NCBI GenBank assembly: GCA_965368585.1
Contig: CBDUNM010000017.1
Location: 1-55,714 of the forward strand
DNA: 55,714 nucleotides
Reading direction: 5' to 3'
Source: JARRQB01 sp965368585
GTDB lineage: Bacteria > Pseudomonadota > Gammaproteobacteria > Chromatiales > Chromatiaceae
Each line of letters opens with the position of its first letter. Positions within the stretch are counted from its first letter, which is position 1. This document shows, in pieces, positions 34,626 to 42,370 of the stretch. The notes under the pieces are model-generated. The model had not been told where the DNA came from and did not search any database. It saw only the letters and a list, made by a program, of their open reading frames with translations. The position numbers were made by a program, and so were the translations under genes.

Positions 34626-36809
34626 ATGAATCTTGATGCAGACGACGAGATTCTTCAGGACTTTGTGGTTGAGGCAACCGAGATCCTTGACCAGATGGGT
34701 GAACAGTTGGTCGACCTCGAGCAACAACCCGAAGACACCGATCTGCTGAACGCCATTTTTCGCGGCTTCCACACCGTCAAAGGCGGTGCCGGTTTTTTGA
34801 GCATCACCCACCTGGTCGAGGCCTGTCATCGGGCCGAGGACGTGTTCAACGTCCTGCGTCAGGGACAGCGCACGGTGAGCGCCGAATTGATGGACGCCAT
34901 CCTGCAGACGTTGGACGTGGTCAACGCTCAGATGAGGGCGGTGCGCGAAGGCCTGGAGCCCGATGCCGCCGGTCGCGACTTGATTGCACGGCTCGAGATG
35001 CTGGCGTTGCCGGAGGAGACCAGCACGCCACGTCACGACCAATCAGATGAGACCGCTGCGGCCGAAACCGGCGGCCCGGCGACGGATGTCGTTGCAGTTG
35101 AGTCGCCTGTGTCAGTCGATACGCCAGCGGTGGCGCCGGGCGGCGGCGACATCACCGAAGCGGAGTTCGAGGCGTTACTCGACGAACTGCACGGTAAAGG
35201 TAAGCCCGGCGGTCAACCCAAGGCCGAGTCGGCGGCCGCGGCGTCGGCGAGCGATGAAATCACCGCTGACGAGTTCGAGTCGCTGCTCGACGAGTTGCAC
35301 GGCAAAGGGCGGCACGCAAGTGCGCCTAAAGCGGTAGAAAAGGCGTCGGCGAGTTCTGACGCAATCACCGACAACGAGTTCGAAGCACTGCCGGACGAAC
35401 TCCACGGTGCCGGCAAGCACGGCGGTGTACCAGGGGGTGCCAATCCGGCGGTTGCCGCCGGGGCGTCCGTTGCGAAACAGCAGCCGGCGAACTCGGGTTT
35501 GGTGCCGGGCCGCGTGGCAGCGACAGCGCCGCCGCCTGCCGCCGAGCAGCCCGCGCGCGAGACCCCGTCGCCGCTCGTTGCAGCGGCGAACAAGACCGTC
35601 GCATCTGGCGTCCAGGTCAGGCAGCCGCAAGGAGAAACGACCGTACGCGTCGATACGCAACGCCTCGACGACATCATGAACATGGTCGGCGAGTTGGTGC
35701 TGGTGCGCAACCGCTTGTCGACGCTGAAGACTGCGATGGCCGACGAGGCCCTGGCGAACGCGGTAAGCAATCTGGACGTCGTGACCGCCGACCTGCAACT
35801 GGCGGTCATGAAGACCCGTATGCAGCCGGTCAAGAAGGTGTTCGGCCGATTCCCTCGCGTGGTGCGAGACCTGGCCAGGAACCTTAAAAAGGAGGTCGAA
35901 CTCGAAATGCACGGCGAGGATACCGACCTGGACAAGAACCTCGTCGAAGCCCTGGCCGATCCCATGGTGCATCTCGTGCGTAATGCGGTCGATCACGGCA
36001 TCGAGTCCCCGGAAGCGCGTGCCGCGTCGGGGAAACCGAGGCGCGGTCGGGTGGTTCTGTCGGCCGCGCAGGAAGGCGATTCAATCCTTTTGTGTATCGA
36101 AGACGACGGCAAGGGAATGGATCCGGACGTGCTGCGGCGCAAGGCGGTCGAGAAAGGCGTCATGGATGAGGAAGCCGCGGCCCGGCTGGACAGCAGAGAA
36201 TGCTACAACCTGATTTTTCACCCGGGATTCTCGACCAAGACGGAAATCTCCGATGTATCCGGACGCGGTGTCGGCATGGATGTCGTGAAGACCAAGATCG
36301 CGCAAATGAACGGCAGCGTCGAAATCGACTCGGAGCCGGGTCGCGGCAGCAAGATCGTGATCAAGCTGCCGCTCACGCTGGCGATCCTGCCGACCTTGAT
36401 GGTCATCCTGGGCGAACAGCCTTTTGCTCTGCCGTTGGCCAGCGTGGTCGAGATCTTCAACCTCGACCTGGGCCGCACCAACACCGTGGACGGGCAACTC
36501 ACCATTCGTATGCGAAAGCGCGCGCTGCCGTTGTTTTACCTGAGCGATTGGTTGGTAAACGGCCGGGTCTCGAGCCCCGACCATTCGAGCGGCGGCACCG
36601 GGCACGTGGTGGTGGTCAACGCCGGCGGCTTGCAGGTCGGTCTGGTGGTTGATTTCCTGGTTGGACAGGAAGAGGTGGTGATAAAACCGCTGGGTGCCTT
36701 GCTGCAGGGCCTCGACGGGATGGCCGGCGCAACGATCACCGGTGACGGTAAGATCGCGCTGATCCTCGACGTCCCGGGGTTGATGCGCAAATACGCGCGT
36801 CGTTTCTGA
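34626..36809 (+). CDS. cheA: Chemotaxis histidine kinase CheA with repeat-containing linker
   Basis: CheA is the histidine kinase of the chemoreceptor array. The 727 residues show P1 (about residues 1-110) with the phosphorylated His in FRGFHTVKGGAGF. P3 begins near residue 338 with VDTQRLDDIMNMVGELVLVRNRL. The P4 kinase has HLVRNAVDHGIESPE, EDDGKGMD and SGRGVGMDVVKTKI. The P5 CheW-like domain is at the C-terminus (LPLTLAILPTLMVILGEQPFALPL). Between P1 and P3, about 200 residues hold no recognisable P2 domain but three 35-residue repeats of the type ITxxEFExLLDELHG. These may be a substitute docking region; that is inference. Confidence 0.96.
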   Translation: MNLDADDEILQDFVVEATEILDQMGEQLVDLEQQPEDTDLLNAIFRGFHTVKGGAGFLSITHLVEACHRAEDVFNVLRQGQRTVSAELMDAILQTLDVVNAQMRAVREGLEPDAAGRDLIARLEMLALPEETSTPRHDQSDETAAAETGGPATDVVAVESPVSVDTPAVAPGGGDITEAEFEALLDELHGKGKPGGQPKAESAAAASASDEITADEFESLLDELHGKGRHASAPKAVEKASASSDAITDNEFEALPDELHGAGKHGGVPGGANPAVAAGASVAKQQPANSGLVPGRVAATAPPPAAEQPARETPSPLVAAANKTVASGVQVRQPQGETTVRVDTQRLDDIMNMVGELVLVRNRLSTLKTAMADEALANAVSNLDVVTADLQLAVMKTRMQPVKKVFGRFPRVVRDLARNLKKEVELEMHGEDTDLDKNLVEALADPMVHLVRNAVDHGIESPEARAASGKPRRGRVVLSAAQEGDSILLCIEDDGKGMDPDVLRRKAVEKGVMDEEAAARLDSRECYNLIFHPGFSTKTEISDVSGRGVGMDVVKTKIAQMNGSVEIDSEPGRGSKIVIKLPLTLAILPTLMVILGEQPFALPLASVVEIFNLDLGRTNTVDGQLTIRMRKRALPLFYLSDWLVNGRVSSPDHSSGGTGHVVVVNAGGLQVGLVVDFLVGQEEVVIKPLGALLQGLDGMAGATITGDGKIALILDVPGLMRKYARRF
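35148..35420 (+). repeat. Three 35-residue in-frame repeats in the CheA linker
   Basis: Repeat starts lie at 35148, 35253 and 35358, exactly 105 bases (35 codons) apart. Each encodes D-x-ITxxEFExLLDELHGxG followed by a Gly/Pro/Ala-rich spacer. The third copy has LPDELHG in place of LLDELHG and is degenerating. The conserved helix could be a short linear docking motif. Confidence 0.85.
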
Positions 36810-36903
36810 TCGTGGCCGAATTCGTTTCTTCCGACAGCGAGGGACCGACGTTTCGCAACGACAACGTTTCGCGCGATTGAATCGGCGCGTTGTGGAACAC
36901 CCT

Positions 36904-37965
36904 ATGCGTACAAAGGTCAAGGTTCTGGTGGTGGACGATTCGGCCTTTTTTCGGGGTCGGATCACCCATATCCTGGAACGGAACGGCGAGATTGAAGTCG
37001 TCGGTCACGCGGCCAATGGTCAGGAAGCCGTCGAGATGACGTCCAGACTGAGGCCCGACCTGATCACCATGGACGTCGAAATGCCGGTGCTGGACGGTAT
37101 TTCGGCGGTGCGCCGGATCATGGCGCGGCAGCCCACCGACGTGTTGATGTTTTCGGCCCTGACGCAGGACGGGGCGCGCGCCACGCTCGATGCGCTGGAA
37201 GCCGGCGCGGTGGATTTTCTGCCAAAATACAGCGTCGGAGATGCCCCCGGGGCGGAATCCAACGGACGATATCTGCGCGACCGCATCCTTGCGTTGAGCG
37301 CGCGCCGCCGCGGCCTCCCGAGAGCGGCCCGACCGCTCGCGGACGTCGCACCCCGAACCGCGGCCACCGCGCACCCTCGCCGATCGACTGAACTGAGTCA
37401 TCCCGTGGAACTGGTCGTCATTGGCGCCTCGACCGGCGGGCCGGTGGCGCTGCAGAAGGTATTGACGGCATTGCCGGCCGGGTTCGGCGTGCCGGTTCTG
37501 GTGGCAGTGCATATGCCGGCGACCTTTACCGCAACGTTTGCGGAGCGGCTTCATCATCTTTGTCCGCTGGAGGTTGCCGAAGCCAGCGACAACGCCCCGT
37601 TGCGGCCGGGCCGGATATTGATTTCGCCCGGTGACATGCAGACCCTGGTGGACGGACGATCCGGTGCGCTGTGCGTGCAGGTTCGAAAAAGCAAGGATCA
37701 GTTGTACAAGCCCAGCGTCGATCTGTGTTTTGGTTCCGCGGCCCGCGTGTTGGGCGGGCACGTGCTCGGTATCGTGCTCACGGGAATGGGAGCGGACGGC
37801 AAGCACGGTGCGAAGCTGCTCAAGGACAAAGGCGCCAGCATCTGGTCGCAGGATGCGGCGTCGTGCACCGTCTACGGTATGCCGCAGGCGGTCGAAAAGG
37901 CCGGGTTGTCCGACCGGGTTATGCCAATCGATGCGTTGGGCCCGGCGCTGACGGAGGCAATTTGA
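36904..37965 (+). CDS. cheB: Chemotaxis protein-glutamate methylesterase CheB
   Basis: CheB demethylates or deamidates chemoreceptors when phosphorylated by CheA. The ATG at 36904 gives MRTKVKVLVVDDSAFFRG; a TTG at 36877 would add nine residues without a better site. The receiver domain (residues 1-120) has VDDSAF, the phospho-Asp in LITMDVEMPVLDG, and KYSVG in place of a classic KP motif. The methylesterase domain has Ser in GASTGGPVALQ, His in VAVHMPATFTATFA and Asp in TGMGADGKHGA. The length is 353 residues. It is followed one base later by motC. Confidence 0.94.
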   Translation: MRTKVKVLVVDDSAFFRGRITHILERNGEIEVVGHAANGQEAVEMTSRLRPDLITMDVEMPVLDGISAVRRIMARQPTDVLMFSALTQDGARATLDALEAGAVDFLPKYSVGDAPGAESNGRYLRDRILALSARRRGLPRAARPLADVAPRTAATAHPRRSTELSHPVELVVIGASTGGPVALQKVLTALPAGFGVPVLVAVHMPATFTATFAERLHHLCPLEVAEASDNAPLRPGRILISPGDMQTLVDGRSGALCVQVRKSKDQLYKPSVDLCFGSAARVLGGHVLGIVLTGMGADGKHGAKLLKDKGASIWSQDAASCTVYGMPQAVEKAGLSDRVMPIDALGPALTEAI

Positions 37966-37966
37966 C

Positions 37967-38707
37967 ATGGACCCGTTGAGCTTTCTGGGTGTACTGCTGG
38001 GCCTGGCCGCCATCGTGGGGGGGAACTGGCTGGAAGGCGGCCATATCGAATCCCTGACCAACGGCCCCGCTCTGGTCATCGTTTTGGGCGGCACCATCGG
38101 CGCCATGCTGTTGCAGACGCAGCTGCCGATTTTTCTGCGCGCAATGCGCATGATTGGTATTGTATTCATACCACCGCGCCGCCCCCTGGATATCGCTATC
38201 GAGAAGATCGTGATCTGGAGCAACACGGCACGCAAGGAAGGGCTGTTGGGCCTGGAGAATGTGGTGGACGAAGAGGACGACCTGTTCGTACGCAAGGCGA
38301 TCGAACTGGTGGTCGACGGCAACGAGCCCGAGGATGTACGGCACACCCTGGAAGTCGAACTCGACGCTCGCGAGCAGCGCGATATGCAGGCGGCGCGCGT
38401 GTTTGAGGCGATGGGCGGCTACGCGCCGACGATCGGCATCATCGGCGCGGTAATGGGGTTGATACACGTCATGCAGAATCTGGCGGACCCCTCGCGCTTG
38501 GGCAGCGGCATTGCCACCGCCTTTGTCGCGACCATCTACGGCGTCGGATTGTCCAATCTGCTGTTCCTGCCGCTGGCGAACAAGCTCAAGGCGCATGCAC
38601 GGGCCGACGCGCAATACAGAGAACTGGTCATCGAAGGTCTGGTGGCGATCGCCGAAGGGGAGAACCCGCGCAATATCGAAACGCGGCTGCAGGGCTTTCT
38701 GCGCTAA
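37967..38707 (+). CDS. motC: Flagellar motor stator protein MotC (MotA/PomA family)
   Basis: MotC is the A-type stator subunit, in complex with MotD, that channels ions through the inner membrane to drive rotation. The 246 residues include four membrane segments. Conserved parts are FLGVLLGLAAIVGGNWLEGG, the cytoplasmic loop, and RVFEAMGGYAPTIGIIGAVMGLIHVMQNLADPS with FVATIYGVGLSNLLFLPLANKL. In Pseudomonas the motCD pair lies in the same cheYZAB-motCD-parC order and is one of two stator sets. No motAB pair is present in this window. Confidence 0.94.
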   Translation: MDPLSFLGVLLGLAAIVGGNWLEGGHIESLTNGPALVIVLGGTIGAMLLQTQLPIFLRAMRMIGIVFIPPRRPLDIAIEKIVIWSNTARKEGLLGLENVVDEEDDLFVRKAIELVVDGNEPEDVRHTLEVELDAREQRDMQAARVFEAMGGYAPTIGIIGAVMGLIHVMQNLADPSRLGSGIATAFVATIYGVGLSNLLFLPLANKLKAHARADAQYRELVIEGLVAIAEGENPRNIETRLQGFLR

Positions 38708-38722
38708 CCCGGACATTGGATC

Positions 38723-39577
38723 ATGGCACGACGTCGACGCGAGGAACATGAGGAAAGCGGCCATGATCGATGGCTGGTTTCCTATGCGGACTTCATTACG
38801 CTGCTGTTCGCGTTCTTCGTGGTGATGTACGCCGTCTCGTCGGTCAACGAAGGCAAGTATCGGGTCCTGTCGGAGACCCTGAACTCGGTCTTCGCGGATT
38901 CATCCAAGAACCCCAATTTACCGTCGGCCGCCGCCGCGCCTCCGGCCCCTGAGACGCTCCCCCTGGCACCGCCGATCCCTGAACCTATACCGATTTCACC
39001 GGCCCGAGCAACGTCTGATCCGGATGAAGGTCAACTGGGTCGGTTGCGTAAGAATCTTGCAATCAGCCTGGAGCCCTATCTGCATTCCGGCCAGGTAGAA
39101 ATCGGGGGGGATGGCGACCGCATCGAGATACGCATCAAATCCAAGCTGTTGTTCGACAGCGGCAGTACCCGGCTCAATCGAATCGCAATGACGGCGTTGC
39201 GTGATGTTGCCAAGCTTCTGGTGTCCTTGCCCAATGCCATGCAGGTCGAAGGCCACACCGACAACGTGCCGATCAGTACCTTGCAGTTTCCGTCCAATTG
39301 GGAATTGTCGGCGGCGCGCGCGGCGAGTGTCGTGCACTTCATGACGCGTATCGGGATTGACGCCGAGCGGCTGGCTGCCGTGGGTTTTGGCGAACATCGG
39401 CCATTGGCCTCTAACGCGACGGAGGCGGGGCGCACGCGTAACCGTCGGGTGACCCTGGCGATACTCGCGCCGAAGGTCGTGCCCTGGGCTGAAGGGCCGG
39501 GATTGTCCGAGACGATTGACTGGTCGGCGCCGCACGAAACCGGCACGGGTGGCGCCGCGCCGGGCCGCCCGCCGTGA
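38723..39577 (+). CDS. motD: Flagellar motor stator protein MotD (MotB family)
   Basis: MotD is the B-type stator subunit that anchors the stator to peptidoglycan. The 284 residues have a basic cytoplasmic tail with ARRRREEHEESGHDRW and one membrane helix with the critical Asp in YADFITLLFAFFVVMYAVSSV. A proline-rich linker (PAPETLPLAPPIPEPIPISP) follows, then an OmpA-like domain: LLFDSGSTRLN, VEGHTDNVPI and GFGEHRPLASNATEAGRTRNRRV. The gene ends 4 bases inside parC. Ion specificity cannot be assigned with confidence. Confidence 0.94.
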   Translation: MARRRREEHEESGHDRWLVSYADFITLLFAFFVVMYAVSSVNEGKYRVLSETLNSVFADSSKNPNLPSAAAAPPAPETLPLAPPIPEPIPISPARATSDPDEGQLGRLRKNLAISLEPYLHSGQVEIGGDGDRIEIRIKSKLLFDSGSTRLNRIAMTALRDVAKLLVSLPNAMQVEGHTDNVPISTLQFPSNWELSAARAASVVHFMTRIGIDAERLAAVGFGEHRPLASNATEAGRTRNRRVTLAILAPKVVPWAEGPGLSETIDWSAPHETGTGGAAPGRPP

Positions 39578-40371
39578 AGATCTGGGCCGTCGCCAACCAG
39601 AAAGGCGGGGTGGGCAAGACCACCACCACGGTTTCCCTCGGCGGGCTTCTGGCCGCGAGCGGCGCGCGTACGCTGTTGATCGATGTCGATCCACACGGTT
39701 CGCTGACCAGCTATTTTCGCTATGACCCCGATGCGTTGGATCAAAGCAGCTATTCGCTGTTCCAGGCGGTCGTCGACCGGCAGCCACTGGACCCGGGAGA
39801 GGTTATTTACCGCACCGGCACTGCCGGTCTTTCACTCATGCCGGCCTCGGTCGCTCTGGCGACCCTCGATCGCCAGGCCGGCAAGCTCGACGGATTGGGT
39901 CTCGTGCTGTCACGGGCGCTACGCCGGTTGCACGACGTTTACGACCACGTGTTGATCGATTGCCCGCCCGTGTTGGGCGTGTTGTTGATCAACGCGCTGG
40001 CAGCCTGCGATCGACTGTTGGTGCCGGTTCAAACCGAGTTTCTCGCCATCAAGGGCCTCGAACGTATGCTGCACACCCTGCAAATGGTGACGCGCGCACG
40101 CCAGTCGCCGCTGGACTACCTGGTCGTGCCGACCTTTTTCGATCAGGGGACGCGCGCCTCCCAGGATAGCTTGATGGTGCTGCGCCGCAATCACGGTGCG
40201 CACCTGTGGGATGGCGTCATTCCGGTCGATACCCGGTTTCGCGAGGCGAGCCGGGTGGGCGTGCCGCCCGCGCTGTACGACCCGGGGGCGCGGGGTGTGC
40301 TGGCCTATACGCGGCTGCTCGACACGCTGCACGGCCGCACCGCCGGGGCCACCGCCCAAGCGTCCGCATGA
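39574..40371 (+). CDS. parC: ParA-family ATPase, chemotaxis-array positioning (ParC type)
   Basis: This is a ParA/MinD-type ATPase that, in Vibrio and Pseudomonas, positions the polar chemosensory array and is called ParC. It is unrelated to topoisomerase IV ParC. The 265 residues start with GTG, overlapping motD by 4 bases. The deviant Walker A is NQKGGVGKTTTTVSLG, followed by LLIDVDPHGSLTSYF and VLIDCPPVLGVLLINAL. Its stop overlaps the ATG of a 43-codon ORF by the ATGA arrangement. Its position between motD and CheW-type genes is diagnostic for the chemotaxis-specific group. Confidence 0.9.
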   Translation: MKIWAVANQKGGVGKTTTTVSLGGLLAASGARTLLIDVDPHGSLTSYFRYDPDALDQSSYSLFQAVVDRQPLDPGEVIYRTGTAGLSLMPASVALATLDRQAGKLDGLGLVLSRALRRLHDVYDHVLIDCPPVLGVLLINALAACDRLLVPVQTEFLAIKGLERMLHTLQMVTRARQSPLDYLVVPTFFDQGTRASQDSLMVLRRNHGAHLWDGVIPVDTRFREASRVGVPPALYDPGARGVLAYTRLLDTLHGRTAGATAQASA

Positions 40372-40499
40372 ACGGCAACGCTGCCGGTTCAGTCGCACCG
40401 GCCCTGCAGCAATCGAGCGATCTGCTCAGTGCGCGGCCGCGCGACCTGCTGGCCGAAGTCCAACCCGAAGATGCCTGGTCAGCGGCAGAAAAATGCTGA
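40368..40499 (+). CDS. 43-residue ORF coupled to parC, possible detached N-terminus of the ParP-like protein
   Basis: An ATG at 40368 overlaps the parC stop (ATGA) and opens 43 codons: MNGNAAGSVAPALQQSSDLL, then SARPRDLLAEVQPEDAWSAAEKC. Its stop overlaps the ATG of the next gene (ATGCTGA). At the junction there is a run of five A bases; a -1 slip there would join this peptide to the CheW-like protein. In Vibrio the N-terminal part of ParP binds ParC, so this may be that region, detached by an indel or joined by frameshifting. It could also be a genuine coupled leader peptide. No independent family is recognised. Confidence 0.45.
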   Translation: MNGNAAGSVAPALQQSSDLLSARPRDLLAEVQPEDAWSAAEKC

Positions 40500-41002
40500 A
40501 TATGCCGACGACCGACCGACAACCGGTAGCCGATGCGACCGCGGCAAGCACCTCGACAGCACAGCCGGCGCGGTCGTATTGGGCAAGTTCGGTCTTTTCG
40601 GTGCTCAAATTTAACGTTGGCAAGACGGAATGGGCTGCGCCGCTGGTGCTGCTGGAATGCGTGGCGCAGGTGCCCACCGCCGTGACGGTCCTACCCGGTC
40701 AACCCCACTGGCATCTCGGGCTGGTGTCACTGCGCAACAAGACGCGCGTGGTCGTCGATCTGGCGCGTTTTCTGTCGCGGGACAACCCACCGGCGAATCT
40801 GCAAAGCGGTTTTCTGATCGCCTTGGGCGACGGCGAGTGCATGCTGCATTGCGATGTGCTGGGCGAGGCGGCCCGCATCCAACCGGAGACCGTGCGCTGG
40901 AGGCGGTCGCACGGTACGCCCTGGCTGGCGGGCATATTACCGGACAGTTTGAGCGTGCTATTGGATGTGGATTGGCTGCTCGCGCAAATCCGGCACGATT
41001 GA
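40493..41002 (+). CDS. CheW-domain protein, ParP-like
   Basis: This 169-residue protein carries one CheW-like domain: FSVLKFNVGKTEWAAPLVLLECVAQVPTAVTVLPGQPHWHLGLVSLRNKTRVVVDLARFL. By position (motD-parC-this gene-cheW) it corresponds to ParP of Vibrio and PA1463 of Pseudomonas, which tie ParC to CheA arrays. It starts with ATG at 40493, after a short Thr/Ala/Ser linker. The frame is open upstream but there it is a shadow of parC. Compared with ParP homologues the N-terminal region is missing, which fits the short ORF in another frame just upstream. Confidence 0.82.
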   Translation: MLNMPTTDRQPVADATAASTSTAQPARSYWASSVFSVLKFNVGKTEWAAPLVLLECVAQVPTAVTVLPGQPHWHLGLVSLRNKTRVVVDLARFLSRDNPPANLQSGFLIALGDGECMLHCDVLGEAARIQPETVRWRRSHGTPWLAGILPDSLSVLLDVDWLLAQIRHD

Positions 41003-41100
41003 TGCTCAGCCTTCATTCAATTGCGTCGATAGTTCCAGATACGACGGTTTATTGGCGAAATCGTGCCCGGATACCGCATCCGGCCAGTGGAGAAATAGAT

Positions 41101-41583
41101 ATGAATACCGCAGCGTCGGAAAACGCTCAGAACGACCCGGTCCTGCAGTTTGTGACTTTCATGCTGCAGGAAGAGATTTACGGAATCAATGTGATGCAGG
41201 TGCAGGAAGTGCTTCGCGTCACGGAAATCGCGCCGGTCCCGGGTGCGCCGTCCTACGTTCTCGGCATCATCAATTTGCGCGGTAATGTAGTCACGGTGGT
41301 CGATACTCGCAGCCGCTTCGGACTGGCGTCGACCCCGATCGACGACGCGAGTCGAATCGTGATAATCGAATCGGAAGAGCAAGTGGTCGGCATTTTGGTG
41401 GACAGCGTTGCCGAAGTCGTATTGCTGCGCGAGTCGGAGATCGATTCGGCGCCCAACGTGGGTAGTGACGAGAGTTCGCGGTACATACAGGGCGTTGCGA
41501 CACGCGACGACAAGCTGTTGATCGTCGTCGATCTGAACAAGCTGATTACAGAGGATGAATGGGCAGAAATCGGCGGTTTCTAG
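41101..41583 (+). CDS. cheW: Chemotaxis coupling protein CheW
   Basis: CheW couples CheA to receptors. The start is the ATG at 41101 with GGAG upstream; the frame is open for 471 bases before it, but that is out of register with the preceding CheW-like gene. The 160 residues include FVTFMLQEEIYGINVMQVQEVLRVTEIAPVPGAPSYVLGIINLRGNVVTVVDTRSRFGL and VDSVAEVVLLRESEIDSAP. The length and motifs are canonical. A hairpin follows the stop. Confidence 0.95.
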   Translation: MNTAASENAQNDPVLQFVTFMLQEEIYGINVMQVQEVLRVTEIAPVPGAPSYVLGIINLRGNVVTVVDTRSRFGLASTPIDDASRIVIIESEEQVVGILVDSVAEVVLLRESEIDSAPNVGSDESSRYIQGVATRDDKLLIVVDLNKLITEDEWAEIGGF

Positions 41584-41588
41584 GTGTC

Positions 41589-41618
41589 TGTCCGAGCGGC
41601 GATCGCGATGCCCGGACA
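41589..41618 (+). terminator. Hairpin after cheW
   Basis: TGTCCG and CGGACA form a 6-bp stem, with possible inner GC/GC pairing, directly after the cheW stop. No T-run is present. It could weaken read-through to the small ORF and DUF2802 gene. Confidence 0.4.
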
Positions 41619-41662
41619 ACCCCCTAGGACACGCCGATTGCCGACCTCCCGCGTACAAAGTT

Positions 41663-41836
41663 ATGGCTGAAATCAAAAAATCGATCCCTCTCGCGCCGGT
41701 CCAACCTGCAAGTCCGGGACGCGCTCCCGCGCGAAAGCGTAAACCCCCCCGCCGTGACGACGATCGGGAGAGGGACGAAAAACGCAAACCCGAGCGTGAT
41801 CCCGGTTCCGACCACTTGCTGGACGAGTACGTCTGA
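41663..41836 (+). CDS. Small highly charged protein (57 aa) downstream of cheW
   Basis: An ATG at 41663 opens 57 codons, MAEIKKSIPLAPVQPASPGR, followed by a basic/acidic tract (RKRKPPRRDDDRERDEKRK) and ending SDHLLDEYV. It ends exactly where the DUF2802 gene starts, so it is probably translated with it. The sequence looks disordered. The composition, with a proline-rich N-terminus and a C-terminal hydrophobic-acidic tail, suggests a binding peptide. No family is recognised; a role in motility is inferred from position only. Confidence 0.6.
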   Translation: MAEIKKSIPLAPVQPASPGRAPARKRKPPRRDDDRERDEKRKPERDPGSDHLLDEYV

Positions 41837-42253
41837 ATGGCGAGTTACTGGCTGTTGGCGACAATGCTGCTGCTGGCTATCGGGCTGGGCTGGTCGCTGC
41901 GAGAACTGCTCCAGATGCGTCGCCAGCAGGCTCGCCTGCAAGCGCGAATCGACGAGTTCGCACGGCAGTTCCGCCTGCAAACGCAAAGCATCAGCGGTCT
42001 TACGGCCGGAGCGATCGGCGTGGACCGCCGCCTGCGCGACGTCGAGGCGCGCGCTCAGCAGCTGGTCGATCGCCAGACGCTGTTCGAAAACCGCCAGGCC
42101 GACGAACGCCCTTACGACCACGCTATCCGCATGGTTCAACAGGGCGCGGGAGTCCGTCGCCTGGTTGAGGAATTGGAACTGAGTGAGAGTGAAGCCGATC
42201 TGATCGTCCGTATGCACGGTGACAGTCCCGAACTGAAATCCGTCGAAATCTGA
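41837..42253 (+). CDS. DUF2802 family protein
   Basis: This 138-residue protein has one N-terminal membrane segment (YWLLATMLLLAIGLGWSL), a coiled coil (LLQMRRQQARLQARIDEFARQF onwards) and the C-terminal DUF2802 signature YDHAIRMVQQGAGVRRLVEELELSESEADLIVRMHG. DUF2802 genes are a regular neighbour of cheW in Pseudomonas-type flagellar clusters, and this one fits that pattern. Its function is not known. Confidence 0.88.
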   Translation: MASYWLLATMLLLAIGLGWSLRELLQMRRQQARLQARIDEFARQFRLQTQSISGLTAGAIGVDRRLRDVEARAQQLVDRQTLFENRQADERPYDHAIRMVQQGAGVRRLVEELELSESEADLIVRMHGDSPELKSVEI

Positions 42254-42274
42254 AGCCCCGCGTGATCGTCCCCG

Positions 42275-42293
42275 CGCGCCTTTGTTTGGCGCG
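42275..42293 (+). terminator. Short GC-rich hairpin after the DUF2802 gene
   Basis: CGCGCC, a 7-base loop TTTGTTT and GGCGCG form a 6-bp stem 22 bases after the DUF2802 stop, at the end of the chemotaxis operon. It is weak and lacks a T-run. Confidence 0.35.
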
Positions 42294-42370
42294 GTAATAC
42301 AAAATCCTGCCTTTCGGTTTCCCGCTCATCGTGATATCAGTGTACGTCTGGACAACCAAGGGAGGTCGAT

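Noticed and set aside
36736..38346. Long minus-strand ORF of 536 aa under cheB and motC
   Set aside because: Antisense shadow in GC-rich DNA; the plus-strand genes have full family motifs.
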